Part shown: piece after piece, positions 1 through 9,385 of the stretch
Numbering within the stretch: position 1 is the stretch's first letter
How the letters are laid out: every line of letters begins with the position of its first letter
From: Halomarina halobia
GTDB lineage: Archaea > Halobacteriota > Halobacteria > Halobacteriales > Haloarculaceae
Assembly (NCBI RefSeq): GCF_029338575.1
Contig: NZ_CP119993.1
Coordinates: 124,001-188,000, forward strand
DNA: 64,000 nucleotides
Direction of reading: 5' to 3'
Program-made: the position numbers and the translations under genes
The notes under the pieces: model-generated
What the model saw: only the letters and a program-made list of their open reading frames with translations
Databases searched by the model: none
Told to the model about the DNA's origin: nothing

Positions 1-88
1 ATACTGCGTCTGAAGCGGTGTGGCCGGAAACGTCAACCCTCCCTGAAAGGCGGTGTTGAATACTGTAGAGAGCTCGATCATTATGGGT

Positions 89-1360
89 CTAGAAGCTGCA
101 GCCGGTCTGTTCGCACGTTCGCATCTGCGTCTCCTCGGGGTCCTGCGGGACTTCGAGGATGCGGTAATAGTTCTGTCCGTCGACTTCCTCCGGCGGCCGT
201 CCCTTTACCGTCATCGTCGCGATCGTCGCACGGTGATCGCAGGCGCGGAACCGCTCACCGACGTTCCACAGCTGGGGGAAGAGCTCTCGATCTTCCATCT
301 CGTCGCGGACGGCGTTAGCTTCGGTCCCGTCAGCGGCGTTGATCGCGCGAAGGGTCGTCCGCACGCCCGCATACATACTCGCCGAGAAACCGAGTGGTCG
401 GGTATCGTATTCCTCGTTGAACGAGTTGGCGAACTCCCGGGCGGCGGAGACGTCGTGCTGCCAGTACCACGGTGCGCTCGCGTAGAAGTTCTCGTGGCTG
501 AGTATCTGCGGACCGATCTGTGCCGCCTCGATAATCCCCGTTGCCGGCCAGACGCAGACGTGGTCTTCGAACAGACCGAAATCGCCCGCCTGCTGGGCGC
601 TCTGGACGTGATTCGATGCGAACAGGTTGAAGCTGATGATGTCGGCCCCCGAGTTCCGGGCCTTCGTAATGGCTTGTGAGTAATCCGTCGCGCCGAAGTC
701 GACGAACGTGTTACCGAGATATTCTACGCCATCGAACGAGGGGACGATCTGGGTCTCGTTCCAGTTCTGGATCGATTGCCCCCACGAGTAATCCGCCGTG
801 ATCTCGTACACGCTCTCTCCGAGCCCCTGTTCGAGAACGTATCGTAGACCGCCGCTGGTCTGCATCACGGCGCTGTTGCCCGCATTGAACACGTTCGCTC
901 GACACTGCTTCCCGGTGAGCGCGTTACTCCCCCCGACGCAGGTGTAGATCACGTCCTCCCGCTGCGCCAGCTCGCCGATCGCAAGCGCCACGCTGCTGGA
1001 GAAATTCCCCGCGAGGAAGTCGGCGTTTTCCTGGGTGATCAGTTCGCGTGCGACCTGCGTCGCTCGTTGGGGGTCCGTTTGAGTGTCCCGGAAGACCACC
1101 TCGATCTCCCTGTCACCCGCGTCGCCGTCCTCGTTTGCGTGTTTGACGGCTAACTCTACCGCTTGCTTCTGGTTCCCACCGATCTCGCCGTACGGCCCGC
1201 TCGTCGGAATAGTCCCCCCGATGGTCACTGAATCACCACCACCTCCTCCGAGACCACCGCCGAGACAACCCGTTATTGCCGCCAGGGTAGCGCTACCTGC
1301 TGCTCCTCTGAGGTAGTTGCGCCTCGATGTACCGCCGTCTGTCCTGCCATTACCTGACAT
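89..1360 (-). CDS. ABC transporter substrate-binding lipoprotein, branched-chain amino acid (LivK) type
   Basis: This is an exported receptor for an ABC importer of amino acids, amides or small carboxylates. The 423-residue product begins with a twin-arginine signal (SRRNYL, residues 12-17) and a lipobox ending at Cys32, followed by a glycine-rich linker, so it should be exported folded and anchored to the membrane lipid. The mature part has the two-lobe Leu/Ile/Val-binding fold: an early GxIPxSGPYGEIGG segment and a motif of the form DTQTDPQRATQVARELI near residue 110. The Liv permease and ATPase genes are not in the window and may lie beyond the left edge. A TATA-like TTAATATGG (1385-1393, minus sense) lies about 29 bp upstream. 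The ligand cannot be read from sequence; the acyl-CoA genes next door make an organic acid possible. Confidence 0.85.
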   Translation of the reverse strand: MSGNGRTDGGTSRRNYLRGAAGSATLAAITGCLGGGLGGGGGDSVTIGGTIPTSGPYGEIGGNQKQAVELAVKHANEDGDAGDREIEVVFRDTQTDPQRATQVARELITQENADFLAGNFSSSVALAIGELAQREDVIYTCVGGSNALTGKQCRANVFNAGNSAVMQTSGGLRYVLEQGLGESVYEITADYSWGQSIQNWNETQIVPSFDGVEYLGNTFVDFGATDYSQAITKARNSGADIISFNLFASNHVQSAQQAGDFGLFEDHVCVWPATGIIEAAQIGPQILSHENFYASAPWYWQHDVSAAREFANSFNEEYDTRPLGFSASMYAGVRTTLRAINAADGTEANAVRDEMEDRELFPQLWNVGERFRACDHRATIATMTVKGRPPEEVDGQNYYRILEVPQDPEETQMRTCEQTGCSF

Positions 1361-1587
1361 GCGATAGTTGATTAGTGAATTAGTCCATATTAACTATTGC
1401 GTATAGCAACAACTACCCGGCGAGTTGATTACCCGATCTATGTAACATATCTAACGGATTCGTGGTGAGAATTCAAGTCGCGATCCGGGTTTTGTTTTCG
1501 AAACCTTACCGTGACCGACGACGGAATCAACGGTGACGCTGACCGACCGGTGGAGTGTTTCCGCCGAGCGTACGCACTGCTCGGGGA

Positions 1588-3126
1588 TCAAATGTCGGTC
1601 GCCCCGTACCGTTCGAGCACCGTCTGGCGCTCGATCTTTCCGGTTCCGCTCTTGGGGAGTCCGTCGACGAAAACGAACTCTTTCGGGTGCTTGAACCGCG
1701 CTAGTCGGCTTTCGAGGAACTCTCGTACTTCCTCGGTCGGGATCGCCTCGTCATCTACCGTCGCGATCACCGCCTTCACGATCTGTCCCCATCGGTCGTC
1801 CGGGACGCCGAAGACCACGACCTCCTCCACCTGCGGATGCGAGTAGAGCGCTTCCTCGACCTCGCTCGGGTAGATGTTCTCCCCACCGGAGATGATCATG
1901 TCGTCCACGCGACCGTGGATGTGGTAGAACCCGTCTTCGTCGACCTCCGCGATGTCCCCCGTGTGGAACCACCCGTCCGTCCATGCCTGTTCGGTCTTCT
2001 CGGGCAGGCCGAGGTAGCCCTCGGACACGGTCGGCCCCCGGTGGAGCAACTCGCCGGCTTCACCGGACGAAACCTCGTCTCCCTCTTCATCGACCACCTT
2101 CGCATCCACGTGAGTGAACGTCATCCCGTTACACTTCGGAGGTTTCTCCATCGCGTGTTCCGGTCGAAGCACGAGCGATCCGTCCGTCGTCTCCGTGAGA
2201 CCGTACGCGGCGACACACGGTACGTCGATCTCCCGAAAGGCCGCTTTGAGTTCACTCGGAACCGGTTCTCCTCCCCCGACGACCAGATCGAGCGCAGAGA
2301 GGTCGAGGTCCTGCCATCCATCTACGTGAACCATCGAATTCAGCATCGTCGGGATCGCGAACAGCTTTGTCACGTCGTACTCAGCCATCACCTCCCACGT
2401 TTCCTCGGGGACGAATTCCTGCTGTAGAATAACGGTCCCGCCCATGTGCAGGAGTGGAAGCGTGAAGATGTTGAGCCCGCCGACGTGGAAGACCGGACTG
2501 GAGGTCACCGTCACGTCATCGCTATTCAACTCCGTATCGACGATGTAGCTCACCGAGGAGAAGAAGATGTTCTTGTGGGACAGCGGGACGCCCTTCGGTC
2601 TTCCGGTCGATCCGCTCGTGTACAGCAAGATGGCGGGATCGTCGAACCCGTCCGCGACTGGTACCTCGGTGCCGGGGTTCTCGTAGAAGGCCGTCCAATC
2701 GTCGGCGTCGAGGCCGTGCTCTTCTCCGGGGTCTCCGATCCGGACCGTCGGAATTTCGTCCAGCGAGAGTCTGGACGCGGTGTCTTCGAAGACCCCCTCG
2801 TAGACGAAGAGGGCTGGATCGACGTCGGCCAGCAGGTATTCGAGTTCGTCCGCGGATAGACGGTAGTTGAACGGCGCAATGACAGCACCGAGTTTACACG
2901 TGGCGAAAAACAGGTCGAAGAACTCGACGGAGTTCCGGAACAATCCGCACACTCGATCCCCCTCCCCGATCCCTCTGTCCGTCAACTCCCGTGCGACGCT
3001 GTTCGATCGCCGCTCCAGCTCCTCGTAGGTGTACTCGTCTCGTGTCGCCTGCTCGACGATGGCTACCTCGTTCGGAAAGTAGTACGACTTCTTCCGGATG
3101 ATGTACCCGAAGTTAGCTTGCCGCAT
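1588..3126 (-). CDS. Acyl-CoA synthetase (AMP-forming, class I adenylate-forming family)
   Basis: This enzyme should activate a carboxylic acid to its CoA thioester through an acyl-adenylate in the cytoplasm. The 512-residue protein is full length. The P-loop-like LLYTSGSTGRPKGVPLSHKN is at about residues 166-185, AAYGLTETT at about 308, the YLGLPEKTEQAW...GWFHTGDIAEVDEDGF hinge block at about 370-400, and the catalytic Lys in the PKSGTGKIERQ motif near the C-terminus. The ATG lies about 26 bp from a TATA-like CGATAATACC (minus sense, 3147-3156), so the transcript is probably leaderless. The VOC gene lies 45 bp upstream on the same strand. Specificity (fatty, aromatic or branched acid) is not evident. 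It may supply the acyl-CoA dehydrogenase and enoyl-CoA hydratase encoded at 6.9-10.2 kb. Confidence 0.9.
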   Translation of the reverse strand: MRQANFGYIIRKKSYYFPNEVAIVEQATRDEYTYEELERRSNSVARELTDRGIGEGDRVCGLFRNSVEFFDLFFATCKLGAVIAPFNYRLSADELEYLLADVDPALFVYEGVFEDTASRLSLDEIPTVRIGDPGEEHGLDADDWTAFYENPGTEVPVADGFDDPAILLYTSGSTGRPKGVPLSHKNIFFSSVSYIVDTELNSDDVTVTSSPVFHVGGLNIFTLPLLHMGGTVILQQEFVPEETWEVMAEYDVTKLFAIPTMLNSMVHVDGWQDLDLSALDLVVGGGEPVPSELKAAFREIDVPCVAAYGLTETTDGSLVLRPEHAMEKPPKCNGMTFTHVDAKVVDEEGDEVSSGEAGELLHRGPTVSEGYLGLPEKTEQAWTDGWFHTGDIAEVDEDGFYHIHGRVDDMIISGGENIYPSEVEEALYSHPQVEEVVVFGVPDDRWGQIVKAVIATVDDEAIPTEEVREFLESRLARFKHPKEFVFVDGLPKSGTGKIERQTVLERYGATDI

Positions 3127-3171
3127 ACCCCTCTGGTACGGGCGATCGGTATTATCGATTGCGCATACTCC

Positions 3172-3657
3172 CTATCGGTCCTCCCCGCCAAGCGCCTCCA
3201 TCCGAGAGGCCGTCTCAAAGGCGTGGGGGAACTCGGCCAAGAATACGAACAACCCGTCGAAATCATGGGGGTGATAGAGTAACTCGGTGAACTCTCCCAC
3301 GGTGATCTCACCGACCGGCTCGATACCGTCCGTAGCTAGGTCCGCGCGCGCGGTCTCCAGATCGGCTACCCGAAACGCGATCGCGTAGAGCCCGGTTCCG
3401 TGCTCCTCGACGAAGTTCGCGATAGCGTTGTCATCGTCTTTCGGATCCGGTTGGACGATGTCTACGCCGATCCCGGCCGTGTCGATGACGCTGTTGAGGG
3501 TGTTTTCTCCCCCCGAGGTCTCTGTTGTCAGGGTCAGAAGGTCACCGAAGCCGATTCCCAAGCGATCGTCGAGCGTTTCAGCTGTTCGCTCCACGCTGTC
3601 CGTCGCAATAACCACGCGGTCTATACCGATCACTCGCATCGTGTCTAGCCGATTCAC
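3172..3657 (-). CDS. VOC family protein (glyoxalase / methylmalonyl-CoA epimerase-like)
   Basis: A 161-residue protein with the paired beta-alpha-beta-beta-beta layout of the vicinal oxygen chelate superfamily: an opening block with IDRVVIATDSVERTAETL, and a second half with LYAIAFRVADLETARADL followed by ELLYHPHDFDGLFVFLAEF. The final HDFDGLFVFL resembles the end of methylmalonyl-CoA epimerases, where a Glu or His binds the metal. It precedes the acyl-CoA synthetase on the same strand and the two may be cotranscribed. An epimerase or lyase acting on a CoA ester is the likeliest role, but VOC functions vary too widely to name a substrate. Confidence 0.7.
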   Translation of the reverse strand: MNRLDTMRVIGIDRVVIATDSVERTAETLDDRLGIGFGDLLTLTTETSGGENTLNSVIDTAGIGVDIVQPDPKDDDNAIANFVEEHGTGLYAIAFRVADLETARADLATDGIEPVGEITVGEFTELLYHPHDFDGLFVFLAEFPHAFETASRMEALGGEDR

Positions 3658-3773
3658 GCGGGGTCCCTTGAATGTATACCGACTGCCCCTCCCATCTCCG
3701 CAACACTGCCCGTTTCATCTACCGTCTCCGACCCACCACAACGATTATGTTCACCTCCCGAGGATGGCGTGGT

Positions 3774-4949
3774 ATGGCAACTCACGCCTACGAGTCCAAC
3801 ACCTTCGTGTGGGGTTCTAACTGCGTCAGTGAACTACCGAGCATGATCGAAGCCGAAGGTTCGGGACGGGCCATGCTCGTCTGCGGCGAGAACGTCGGGG
3901 ACAACGAAGAGCTCCTCGATGCGATAGAGGGCGTACTCGGAGACACCCTAGTCTGTACGTACACGGGGGTACGGAGCGACACCCCGCTCGAAACCGTCCA
4001 TCGTGGGGTCGAACGCAAACGTAAACACGACATCGACGTTCTGGTGAGTGTCGGCGGAGGTAGTGCCAGTGACACGGCGAAGGCGATTGCGACCTTCGAT
4101 GCAGAGGAAGGACGTTCGATGGACGATATGAAGACACGAACTACCGAGCGGGGTGACGCGCACATCCCTGAACTACCGGAGACGAAGGTCCCGATCTTCA
4201 CCATCGCGACGACCCTTTCGGCAGCGGAAGTGAGCAACGCGTTCGGGGTTACGGACCACGAACGCGGCGAAAAGGGCGTCATCGTCGACGAGAAGGTACG
4301 ACCCGTCGCCAACTACTATGACCCGGAGTTGACGGCAACCACACCCTCGAACACCATCGCGAGTACGGGGATGAACGCACTAGATCACGCCGTCGAGATC
4401 CTCTATTCGGATCCGCGAGGGGAGAACCCCTTCTATCAGGCGACGGCGACACGGGCTATCGATCTGTTGATGACAAACCTCGAGAGCGCAGTCACGGATC
4501 CGTCTCACACCGAAGCGATCGAGAGGGCTCAGATCGGTGCGGCATTGAGTGCTCTCGGCCTCATCGGCGGTATCTGTATCAATCATGGGATCAACCATGC
4601 TCTCTGTGCGCGCCACCCTGTCTCCCACGGTGACGGCAACAGCGTCCTCCTTCCCCACGGCGTCAAGTTCAACGCGTCGACGGTCCCGGAACGCATCCGA
4701 CGCATCGCCGCGGCGATGGGGATCAACACCGAGGATCGGGGTGACGACTGGGTCGTGAGATCGGTTCTCGAAGAGATCCGTGACCTGCAGACGGCAATCG
4801 ACGTGCCGTATCGACTCCGGGACGTCAACGTCGACCGGGATGACTTCGAGGCGATGGCCGAGATCGCAGCGAAGGACTCCGCCATGGCGAGCAATCCGCG
4901 TCCCGTAACCGAGGGAGACATCCGAGACATCCTCAAATCGGCCTGGTGA
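3774..4949 (+). CDS. Iron-containing alcohol dehydrogenase
   Basis: A 391-residue member of the group III metal-dependent alcohol dehydrogenases, which interconvert alcohols and aldehydes or hydroxy and oxo acids with NAD(P). The GGGSASDTAKAIA nucleotide-binding motif lies at about residues 82-94. The metal-binding histidines are in the GMNALDHAVE segment, in the block GGICINHGINHALCARHPVSHG, and further downstream. The reading frame is open from 3672, but ATG 3774 is preferred because it begins the recognisable domain and lies about 28 bp from an AT-rich GATTATG element. This is one of three Fe-ADH genes in the window (also about 61-62 kb and the right edge). It stands upstream of the E2 gene on the same strand. 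Substrate is unknown. Confidence 0.85.
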   Translation: MATHAYESNTFVWGSNCVSELPSMIEAEGSGRAMLVCGENVGDNEELLDAIEGVLGDTLVCTYTGVRSDTPLETVHRGVERKRKHDIDVLVSVGGGSASDTAKAIATFDAEEGRSMDDMKTRTTERGDAHIPELPETKVPIFTIATTLSAAEVSNAFGVTDHERGEKGVIVDEKVRPVANYYDPELTATTPSNTIASTGMNALDHAVEILYSDPRGENPFYQATATRAIDLLMTNLESAVTDPSHTEAIERAQIGAALSALGLIGGICINHGINHALCARHPVSHGDGNSVLLPHGVKFNASTVPERIRRIAAAMGINTEDRGDDWVVRSVLEEIRDLQTAIDVPYRLRDVNVDRDDFEAMAEIAAKDSAMASNPRPVTEGDIRDILKSAW

Positions 4950-5036
4950 TCGCGAGCCCCTCGACGCAGATCCAGGGACGGAACCCGCGGTGACGCTACT
5001 GTTTTAGTGTTCCGGACACCAGGGGTTGACGAACTA

Positions 5037-6806
5037 ATGGTGCAGGCAATACGGATGCCGATGATGGGCAATACGATGGAGATCGGACTCCTCGCAGAAT
5101 GGGTCGTCGACGAGGGGGACAGCGTCGAAGAGGACGACGTCATCGCGGTCGTCGAATCGGAGAAGGCCGTGGCCGACGTCGTCGCCTCTCAGGACGGAAC
5201 GCTCGCTCGCGTCGATGTCGGCGAGGGAGAGGAGGTCCCGCCGGGTACCGTACTCGGGATCGTGTTAGGTCGCGACGAAAGCCTCGATGGCGCACCGGCC
5301 CCCAGGAGCCGCGTCGAACCCGGAGAGATCGACGGCGGGACGGCGCCAGAGGCGGCATTGCCGACGGGGACGACGAGCGAGCAGGATCCCGACGGCGGCG
5401 TAGCGAGCGCGGAGACCACCGGCGACGTTCCGGCGGCACCTGGCGCTCGGAGACTCGCAGCGGAACACGGTGTCGACCTGACCGACCTCGACGGCACCGG
5501 ACCCGACGGGGCCGTCTTGAAGACCGATGTCGAAGAGCACCTCGACCAGACGGAGCCGGTACCCGCGGAACGGACCGATCGAAGTTCCGTGACGGAGCGT
5601 CGCGTGTTCACGAGCCCGAGCACTCGGCGTCTCGCGCGCGAACTCGGCGTCTCGCTCACCGACGTCGGGGGGACAGGCATCGGCGGTCGAGTCACCGAAT
5701 CCGACGTCCGGGCTGCGGCCAGCAACGCCGATGGGCGGGAATCGACTCCAGGCATCGGGACGGCGCGTTCGGAGGGACTGGCGACCGAACCGACGAGAAA
5801 CGACGCCGACGCGCTGGGCGTGACGATCGACGAAGAGCGACCTCTCTCGGGGGTGCGCCGGACTATCGCGGCGCGGATGTCCCGCTCCGCCCGTGAAGCA
5901 CCTCACGTCACGTTAAATCGGGAAGTCGAGGTCGAGCGTGCACTCCAAACGGCCGAGGAACTAGCACAGGCAGGGGACGGCTCGATCGGATTCACGGACC
6001 TCCTCGTCGCCGCAACAGTCAGGGCACTCGAGAGATATCCCGACTTCAACGCCTGGTTCGAGGATGGCCGACTACGATCGGTTTCGGAGGTGAACGTGGC
6101 GATCGCGGTCGACGCGGCGGCAGGGCTGGTGACGCCGGTGATACGGGAGTCGGAACGCCGCTCGCTCGTGGAGATAGCCAGAGAGCGGCGGAGGTTAACG
6201 GATGCCGTCCTTGACGGCGAGTATTCGATGGACGATCTCCGGGGTGGAACGTTCACGATATCCAACCTCGGCATGTTCGGTGTCGATTCGTTCGATCCGA
6301 TCATTAACCCGCCACAGGTCGCTATCCTCGGGGTCGGTCGCGTCCGTGACGGCGATGAGCGGTCGTGTACACTGTCGCTGTCGTTCGACCATCGCGTCGT
6401 CGATGGTGCGGATGCGGCGCGGTTCCTAGATGCGCTCACGACCGGTATCGAGGCCCCAGCGGTCGTCGTCACCGAGCGGTCGGCAGCCGGGGCAGGTGAG
6501 TGGGGGGTGAGCGACACCAGCAGCGCGACCGACAGTCGGGCGCCCGGGGACGACGAGCCCGTATCGATGGACGAACTCGTTCGCCGGGACCTGCGCGAGC
6601 GGGCGGGTGACATCGCGGCCGCCCACGATTGGTCGGTCCCGACGTTCGAGGTGCACCTGGAAGACGGGCACCCATCGATCACCGTTCAGGCTCCAGGGAC
6701 GATTTCGCGGGCGAACACCAAGCGTCTCGCCTATGCTGCGTGCCGTGAGTCAGTCTACGCAGAGGCCATCACGGGACTTCGAGACCCCGAGATAACCGTC
6801 GAGTGA
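5037..6806 (+). CDS. Dihydrolipoamide acyltransferase (E2) with tandem subunit-binding domains and C-terminal extension
   Basis: E2 core of a 2-oxoacid dehydrogenase complex; it transfers the acyl group from lipoate to CoA. From ATG 5037 the product is 589 residues. A lipoyl domain spans about 1-78 with the lipoylated Lys43 in VVESEKAVADV. Two peripheral subunit-binding domains follow, at about 135-170 (ARRLAAEHGVDLTDLDGTG) and 193-228 (TRRLARELGVSLTDVGGTG). The acyltransferase domain covers about 268-480 and carries FDHRVVDGADAARFL with the catalytic His452 and Asp456. Residues 481-589 are an extra C-terminal domain that I do not recognise. E1 genes lie 3.4 kb downstream with three oxidation genes between. 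No E3 is seen, so the complex must borrow one. Pyruvate/acetoin or a branched 2-oxoacid is possible. Confidence 0.88.
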   Translation: MVQAIRMPMMGNTMEIGLLAEWVVDEGDSVEEDDVIAVVESEKAVADVVASQDGTLARVDVGEGEEVPPGTVLGIVLGRDESLDGAPAPRSRVEPGEIDGGTAPEAALPTGTTSEQDPDGGVASAETTGDVPAAPGARRLAAEHGVDLTDLDGTGPDGAVLKTDVEEHLDQTEPVPAERTDRSSVTERRVFTSPSTRRLARELGVSLTDVGGTGIGGRVTESDVRAAASNADGRESTPGIGTARSEGLATEPTRNDADALGVTIDEERPLSGVRRTIAARMSRSAREAPHVTLNREVEVERALQTAEELAQAGDGSIGFTDLLVAATVRALERYPDFNAWFEDGRLRSVSEVNVAIAVDAAAGLVTPVIRESERRSLVEIARERRRLTDAVLDGEYSMDDLRGGTFTISNLGMFGVDSFDPIINPPQVAILGVGRVRDGDERSCTLSLSFDHRVVDGADAARFLDALTTGIEAPAVVVTERSAAGAGEWGVSDTSSATDSRAPGDDEPVSMDELVRRDLRERAGDIAAAHDWSVPTFEVHLEDGHPSITVQAPGTISRANTKRLAYAACRESVYAEAITGLRDPEITVE

Positions 6807-6873
6807 GAAGTCGGTAGTCATTCGACGGAGACCCAACAAAAACACTAAGACGTGAGACGGTGACGTAGGCCTG

Positions 6874-8037
6874 ATGGACTTCACGCTCTCCGAGGAGCAG
6901 CAGATGATGCAGCGTCTCACCAGGGATATCTGTTCAGACTACGGTCTGGAATACTGGCGCGAAAAGGACGAAGCCGAAGAATTCCCGCACGAGATCTGGG
7001 ACGATCTCACTGAGGCTGGTTTCATGGGACTTACTGTCCCCCAAGAGTATGGCGGCGAAGGACTGGGTATGGAGGAGGTTGCTGCGGTCGGATTGGCTCT
7101 TGGACGGAACGGTGGTGGTGTCAGCGGCCCCAACCTCCTTACGCTGGGACCGGTGTTCGGAGGGATTTCACTGAACGAGCACGGGAACGAGGAGCAGAAA
7201 GAGCGGTGGCTCCCGGAGGTGGCGGACGGGGCAGTCATCTCGCTCGGTCTGACCGAACCGGACGCGGGCCTCGATACGGCCGGGATCAAGACGACCGCCG
7301 AGAGGGACGGGGACGAGTACGTGTTGAACGGTACGAAGATCTGGACCACTGGTGCCCACGTCTCGGATTACATCGTCACGCTCGCTCGGACGTCGCCGAT
7401 GGGCGATGGATCCCGGCACGAGGGGATCTCGCTGTTCGTCGTCCCGACCGACAACGACGGGATCACGACGAACAAGATCGACAAACTCAGTATGCGCTGT
7501 CTCGGCTCGTGCGAGGTCGTCTTCGACGATGTCCGTGTTTCCGAGGACACCCTCCTCGGCGAGGAAGACCGGGGGTTCTACCACGTCCTCGGTACGCTCA
7601 ACACCGAGCGCATCACGTGGTCGGCTATCCCGCTCGCGGCCGGCGAACTCGCGCTCGACCTGGCGGTGGATTACGCGGGCGAGCGCGAGGCCTTCGAACG
7701 GCCGATCGGGAAGAACCAGGGCGTCCAGTTCCCGCTCGCCGAGAGCAAGATAGAACTCGAAACGGCCAAGCTCATGATCTACAAGGCAGCCTCGCTGTAC
7801 GACGCGGGCGAGGATTGCTCCATGGAGGCGAACGCGGCGAAGTTCATGGGCGCTCGAACCGGGTTCAAGGCCTGCGATCAGGCCGTCCAGACGCTCGGCG
7901 GAATGGGCTTCGCGAACGAGTACCACGTCGAACGATTGTTTCGTGACGTCCGCCTCGCACGCGTCGCACCGGTCAGCGACGAACTCGTGAAGGCCTTCGT
8001 CGGGAGTAACGTCCTCGGCCTCCCGCGGTCCTACTAG
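6874..8037 (+). CDS. Acyl-CoA dehydrogenase
   Basis: FAD enzyme that introduces the alpha,beta double bond into an acyl-CoA and passes electrons to ETF. The 387-residue product has all three ACAD domains: a helical N-terminal domain beginning MDFTLSEEQQMMQRL, the FAD-contact block LGLTEPDAGLDTAGIKTTA at about residues 126-145 with TKIWTTGAHVSDYIV after it, and the C-terminal helical bundle with QTLGGMGFANEYHVERLFRD near residue 350. The next gene on the strand is a Zn-alcohol dehydrogenase and then an enoyl-CoA hydratase, giving consecutive beta-oxidation-like steps. It is not a close copy of the second ACAD at 27.8-29.0 kb. Chain type is not determined. Confidence 0.9.
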   Translation: MDFTLSEEQQMMQRLTRDICSDYGLEYWREKDEAEEFPHEIWDDLTEAGFMGLTVPQEYGGEGLGMEEVAAVGLALGRNGGGVSGPNLLTLGPVFGGISLNEHGNEEQKERWLPEVADGAVISLGLTEPDAGLDTAGIKTTAERDGDEYVLNGTKIWTTGAHVSDYIVTLARTSPMGDGSRHEGISLFVVPTDNDGITTNKIDKLSMRCLGSCEVVFDDVRVSEDTLLGEEDRGFYHVLGTLNTERITWSAIPLAAGELALDLAVDYAGEREAFERPIGKNQGVQFPLAESKIELETAKLMIYKAASLYDAGEDCSMEANAAKFMGARTGFKACDQAVQTLGGMGFANEYHVERLFRDVRLARVAPVSDELVKAFVGSNVLGLPRSY

Positions 8038-8247
8038 GGTACAGTACCCCCAGGTACTAGGACGAATCCTCACGATGTCCGCTGGCTGAGAGCGACGCGA
8101 TACCCTCCGATGGCTCCCTCCTGTACGGCTGGCAGAAGTGGGCGGAGGCTCACCCCCTGTAGTCGGCGGAGCCTTCGATACGACCCCCCAGCGATCGCCG
8201 ACGTGGTGGCCGAGGATGAGAAACGGTGCCCCCTCGAAGCAGGCTAA

Positions 8248-8255
8248 AGTATATC
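8248..8255 (+). promoter_or_regulatory. TATA-like promoter element for the zinc alcohol dehydrogenase gene
   Basis: AGTATATC is centred about 28 bp upstream of ATG 8280, with purine-rich sequence before it as expected for a BRE. The spacing predicts a leaderless transcript, and this supports 8280 over the upstream GTG at 8226. Confidence 0.5.
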
Positions 8256-8279
8256 ACCCTACCGGCTGATCCGACAGCC

Positions 8280-9290
8280 ATGCGTGCTGCAGCCTTCACC
8301 GGCCTCGGTGGACCGTCCAACGTTGAAGTGATTGACGCGCCGGAACCCACCGTCGCTGCCGACCAGGCGCTCGTCCGCGTCCGCGGGGCGGCGCTAAATC
8401 GACACGATCTACTCTATCTACAGGGGGACTTCCGACTGCGGGAAGAACACCTACCGTTCGTCTCCGGCGTCGATGTCGCGGGGGAGGTGATCGACATCGG
8501 CACGGATGTCGACTCGGTCTCGGTGGGTGACCGGGTCGTTCTCTCGCCGATGCAGACGTGTGGTAAGTGTAAGTTCTGCCGCGACGGACCGGAAAACCTC
8601 TGTGAGCACTACGGCCTCTTCCACGGCGGGTTCGCGGAACGAGCGGCGGTCGACGCGAGCCGTCTCGTGCCGCTCCCCGCAGACGTAGATTTCGTCTCGG
8701 CGGCGGCGCTCCCGGTCGCGTACATGACTGCCTGGCAGATGCTCCGACGAGCGGGCGTCGCCGCCGGCGATACCGTTCTCGTTCCCGGTGCCACTGGCGG
8801 TGTCGGTGTCGCGGCCGTCCAACTCATCGACACGCTCGGAGCGCGCTCCATCTGCACGTCGACCTCGGAGTCGAAACTCGAGAGGCTAGAGGAGTTCGGT
8901 GCAGACTACCGTCTGAGGGTGGAGGCTCCCGACGCTCTTGAGGACGCCGTCGCCGGCCTCCGACCGATCGACGCGGTCCTTAACCATCTCGGCGGTGCGT
9001 TCACTGCCGCCGGCGTCTCGGTCCTGCGCAGGGGTGGACGCATGGTCATCTGCGGGCGGACCGCGGGCCGACACTCCACCATCGATACGCAGGACCTGTT
9101 CCTCGAACACAAGCGGATCGTCGGGAGTACGATGGGGACCCAGGCAGATCTGGAACGCGTCGTGGAGTTCGTCGAGAACAACCGATTCGAACCACCGGTA
9201 CACGCGACGTATGAACTGGAAGAGACCGGACGGGCCTTCGCGGACATGGTGTCGCGTGACTTCGTGGGAAAACTCGTCGTCACCCCCTGA
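8280..9290 (+). CDS. Zinc-dependent alcohol dehydrogenase / quinone oxidoreductase family (MDR)
   Basis: A 336-residue medium-chain dehydrogenase/reductase. It has a GroES-like N-terminal domain with VRGAALNRHDLLYLQG, a structural zinc lobe CGKCKFCRDGPENLC (about residues 97-111), and a Rossmann domain with VPGATGGVGVAAVQL near residue 165. It should reduce or oxidise an aldehyde/alcohol or an enone with NAD(P)H. It sits between the acyl-CoA dehydrogenase and enoyl-CoA hydratase genes, so a CoA-linked or branched aldehyde is plausible. It is clearly paralogous to the gene at 62249-63265: both keep PVAYMTA, NHLGG, RRGGRM and CGRTAGR blocks in order. The start at 8280 is supported by a TATA-like box and by the paralogue. 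Confidence 0.87.
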   Translation: MRAAAFTGLGGPSNVEVIDAPEPTVAADQALVRVRGAALNRHDLLYLQGDFRLREEHLPFVSGVDVAGEVIDIGTDVDSVSVGDRVVLSPMQTCGKCKFCRDGPENLCEHYGLFHGGFAERAAVDASRLVPLPADVDFVSAAALPVAYMTAWQMLRRAGVAAGDTVLVPGATGGVGVAAVQLIDTLGARSICTSTSESKLERLEEFGADYRLRVEAPDALEDAVAGLRPIDAVLNHLGGAFTAAGVSVLRRGGRMVICGRTAGRHSTIDTQDLFLEHKRIVGSTMGTQADLERVVEFVENNRFEPPVHATYELEETGRAFADMVSRDFVGKLVVTP

Positions 9291-9385
9291 AGGACCGAAC
9301 CCCGCCCTTTCGCATCATCCTTCTATCCAGTACGCACTCTGGGGTGTGGGGAACAATTAACACGGGACTCGTACAATGGAGAGTG

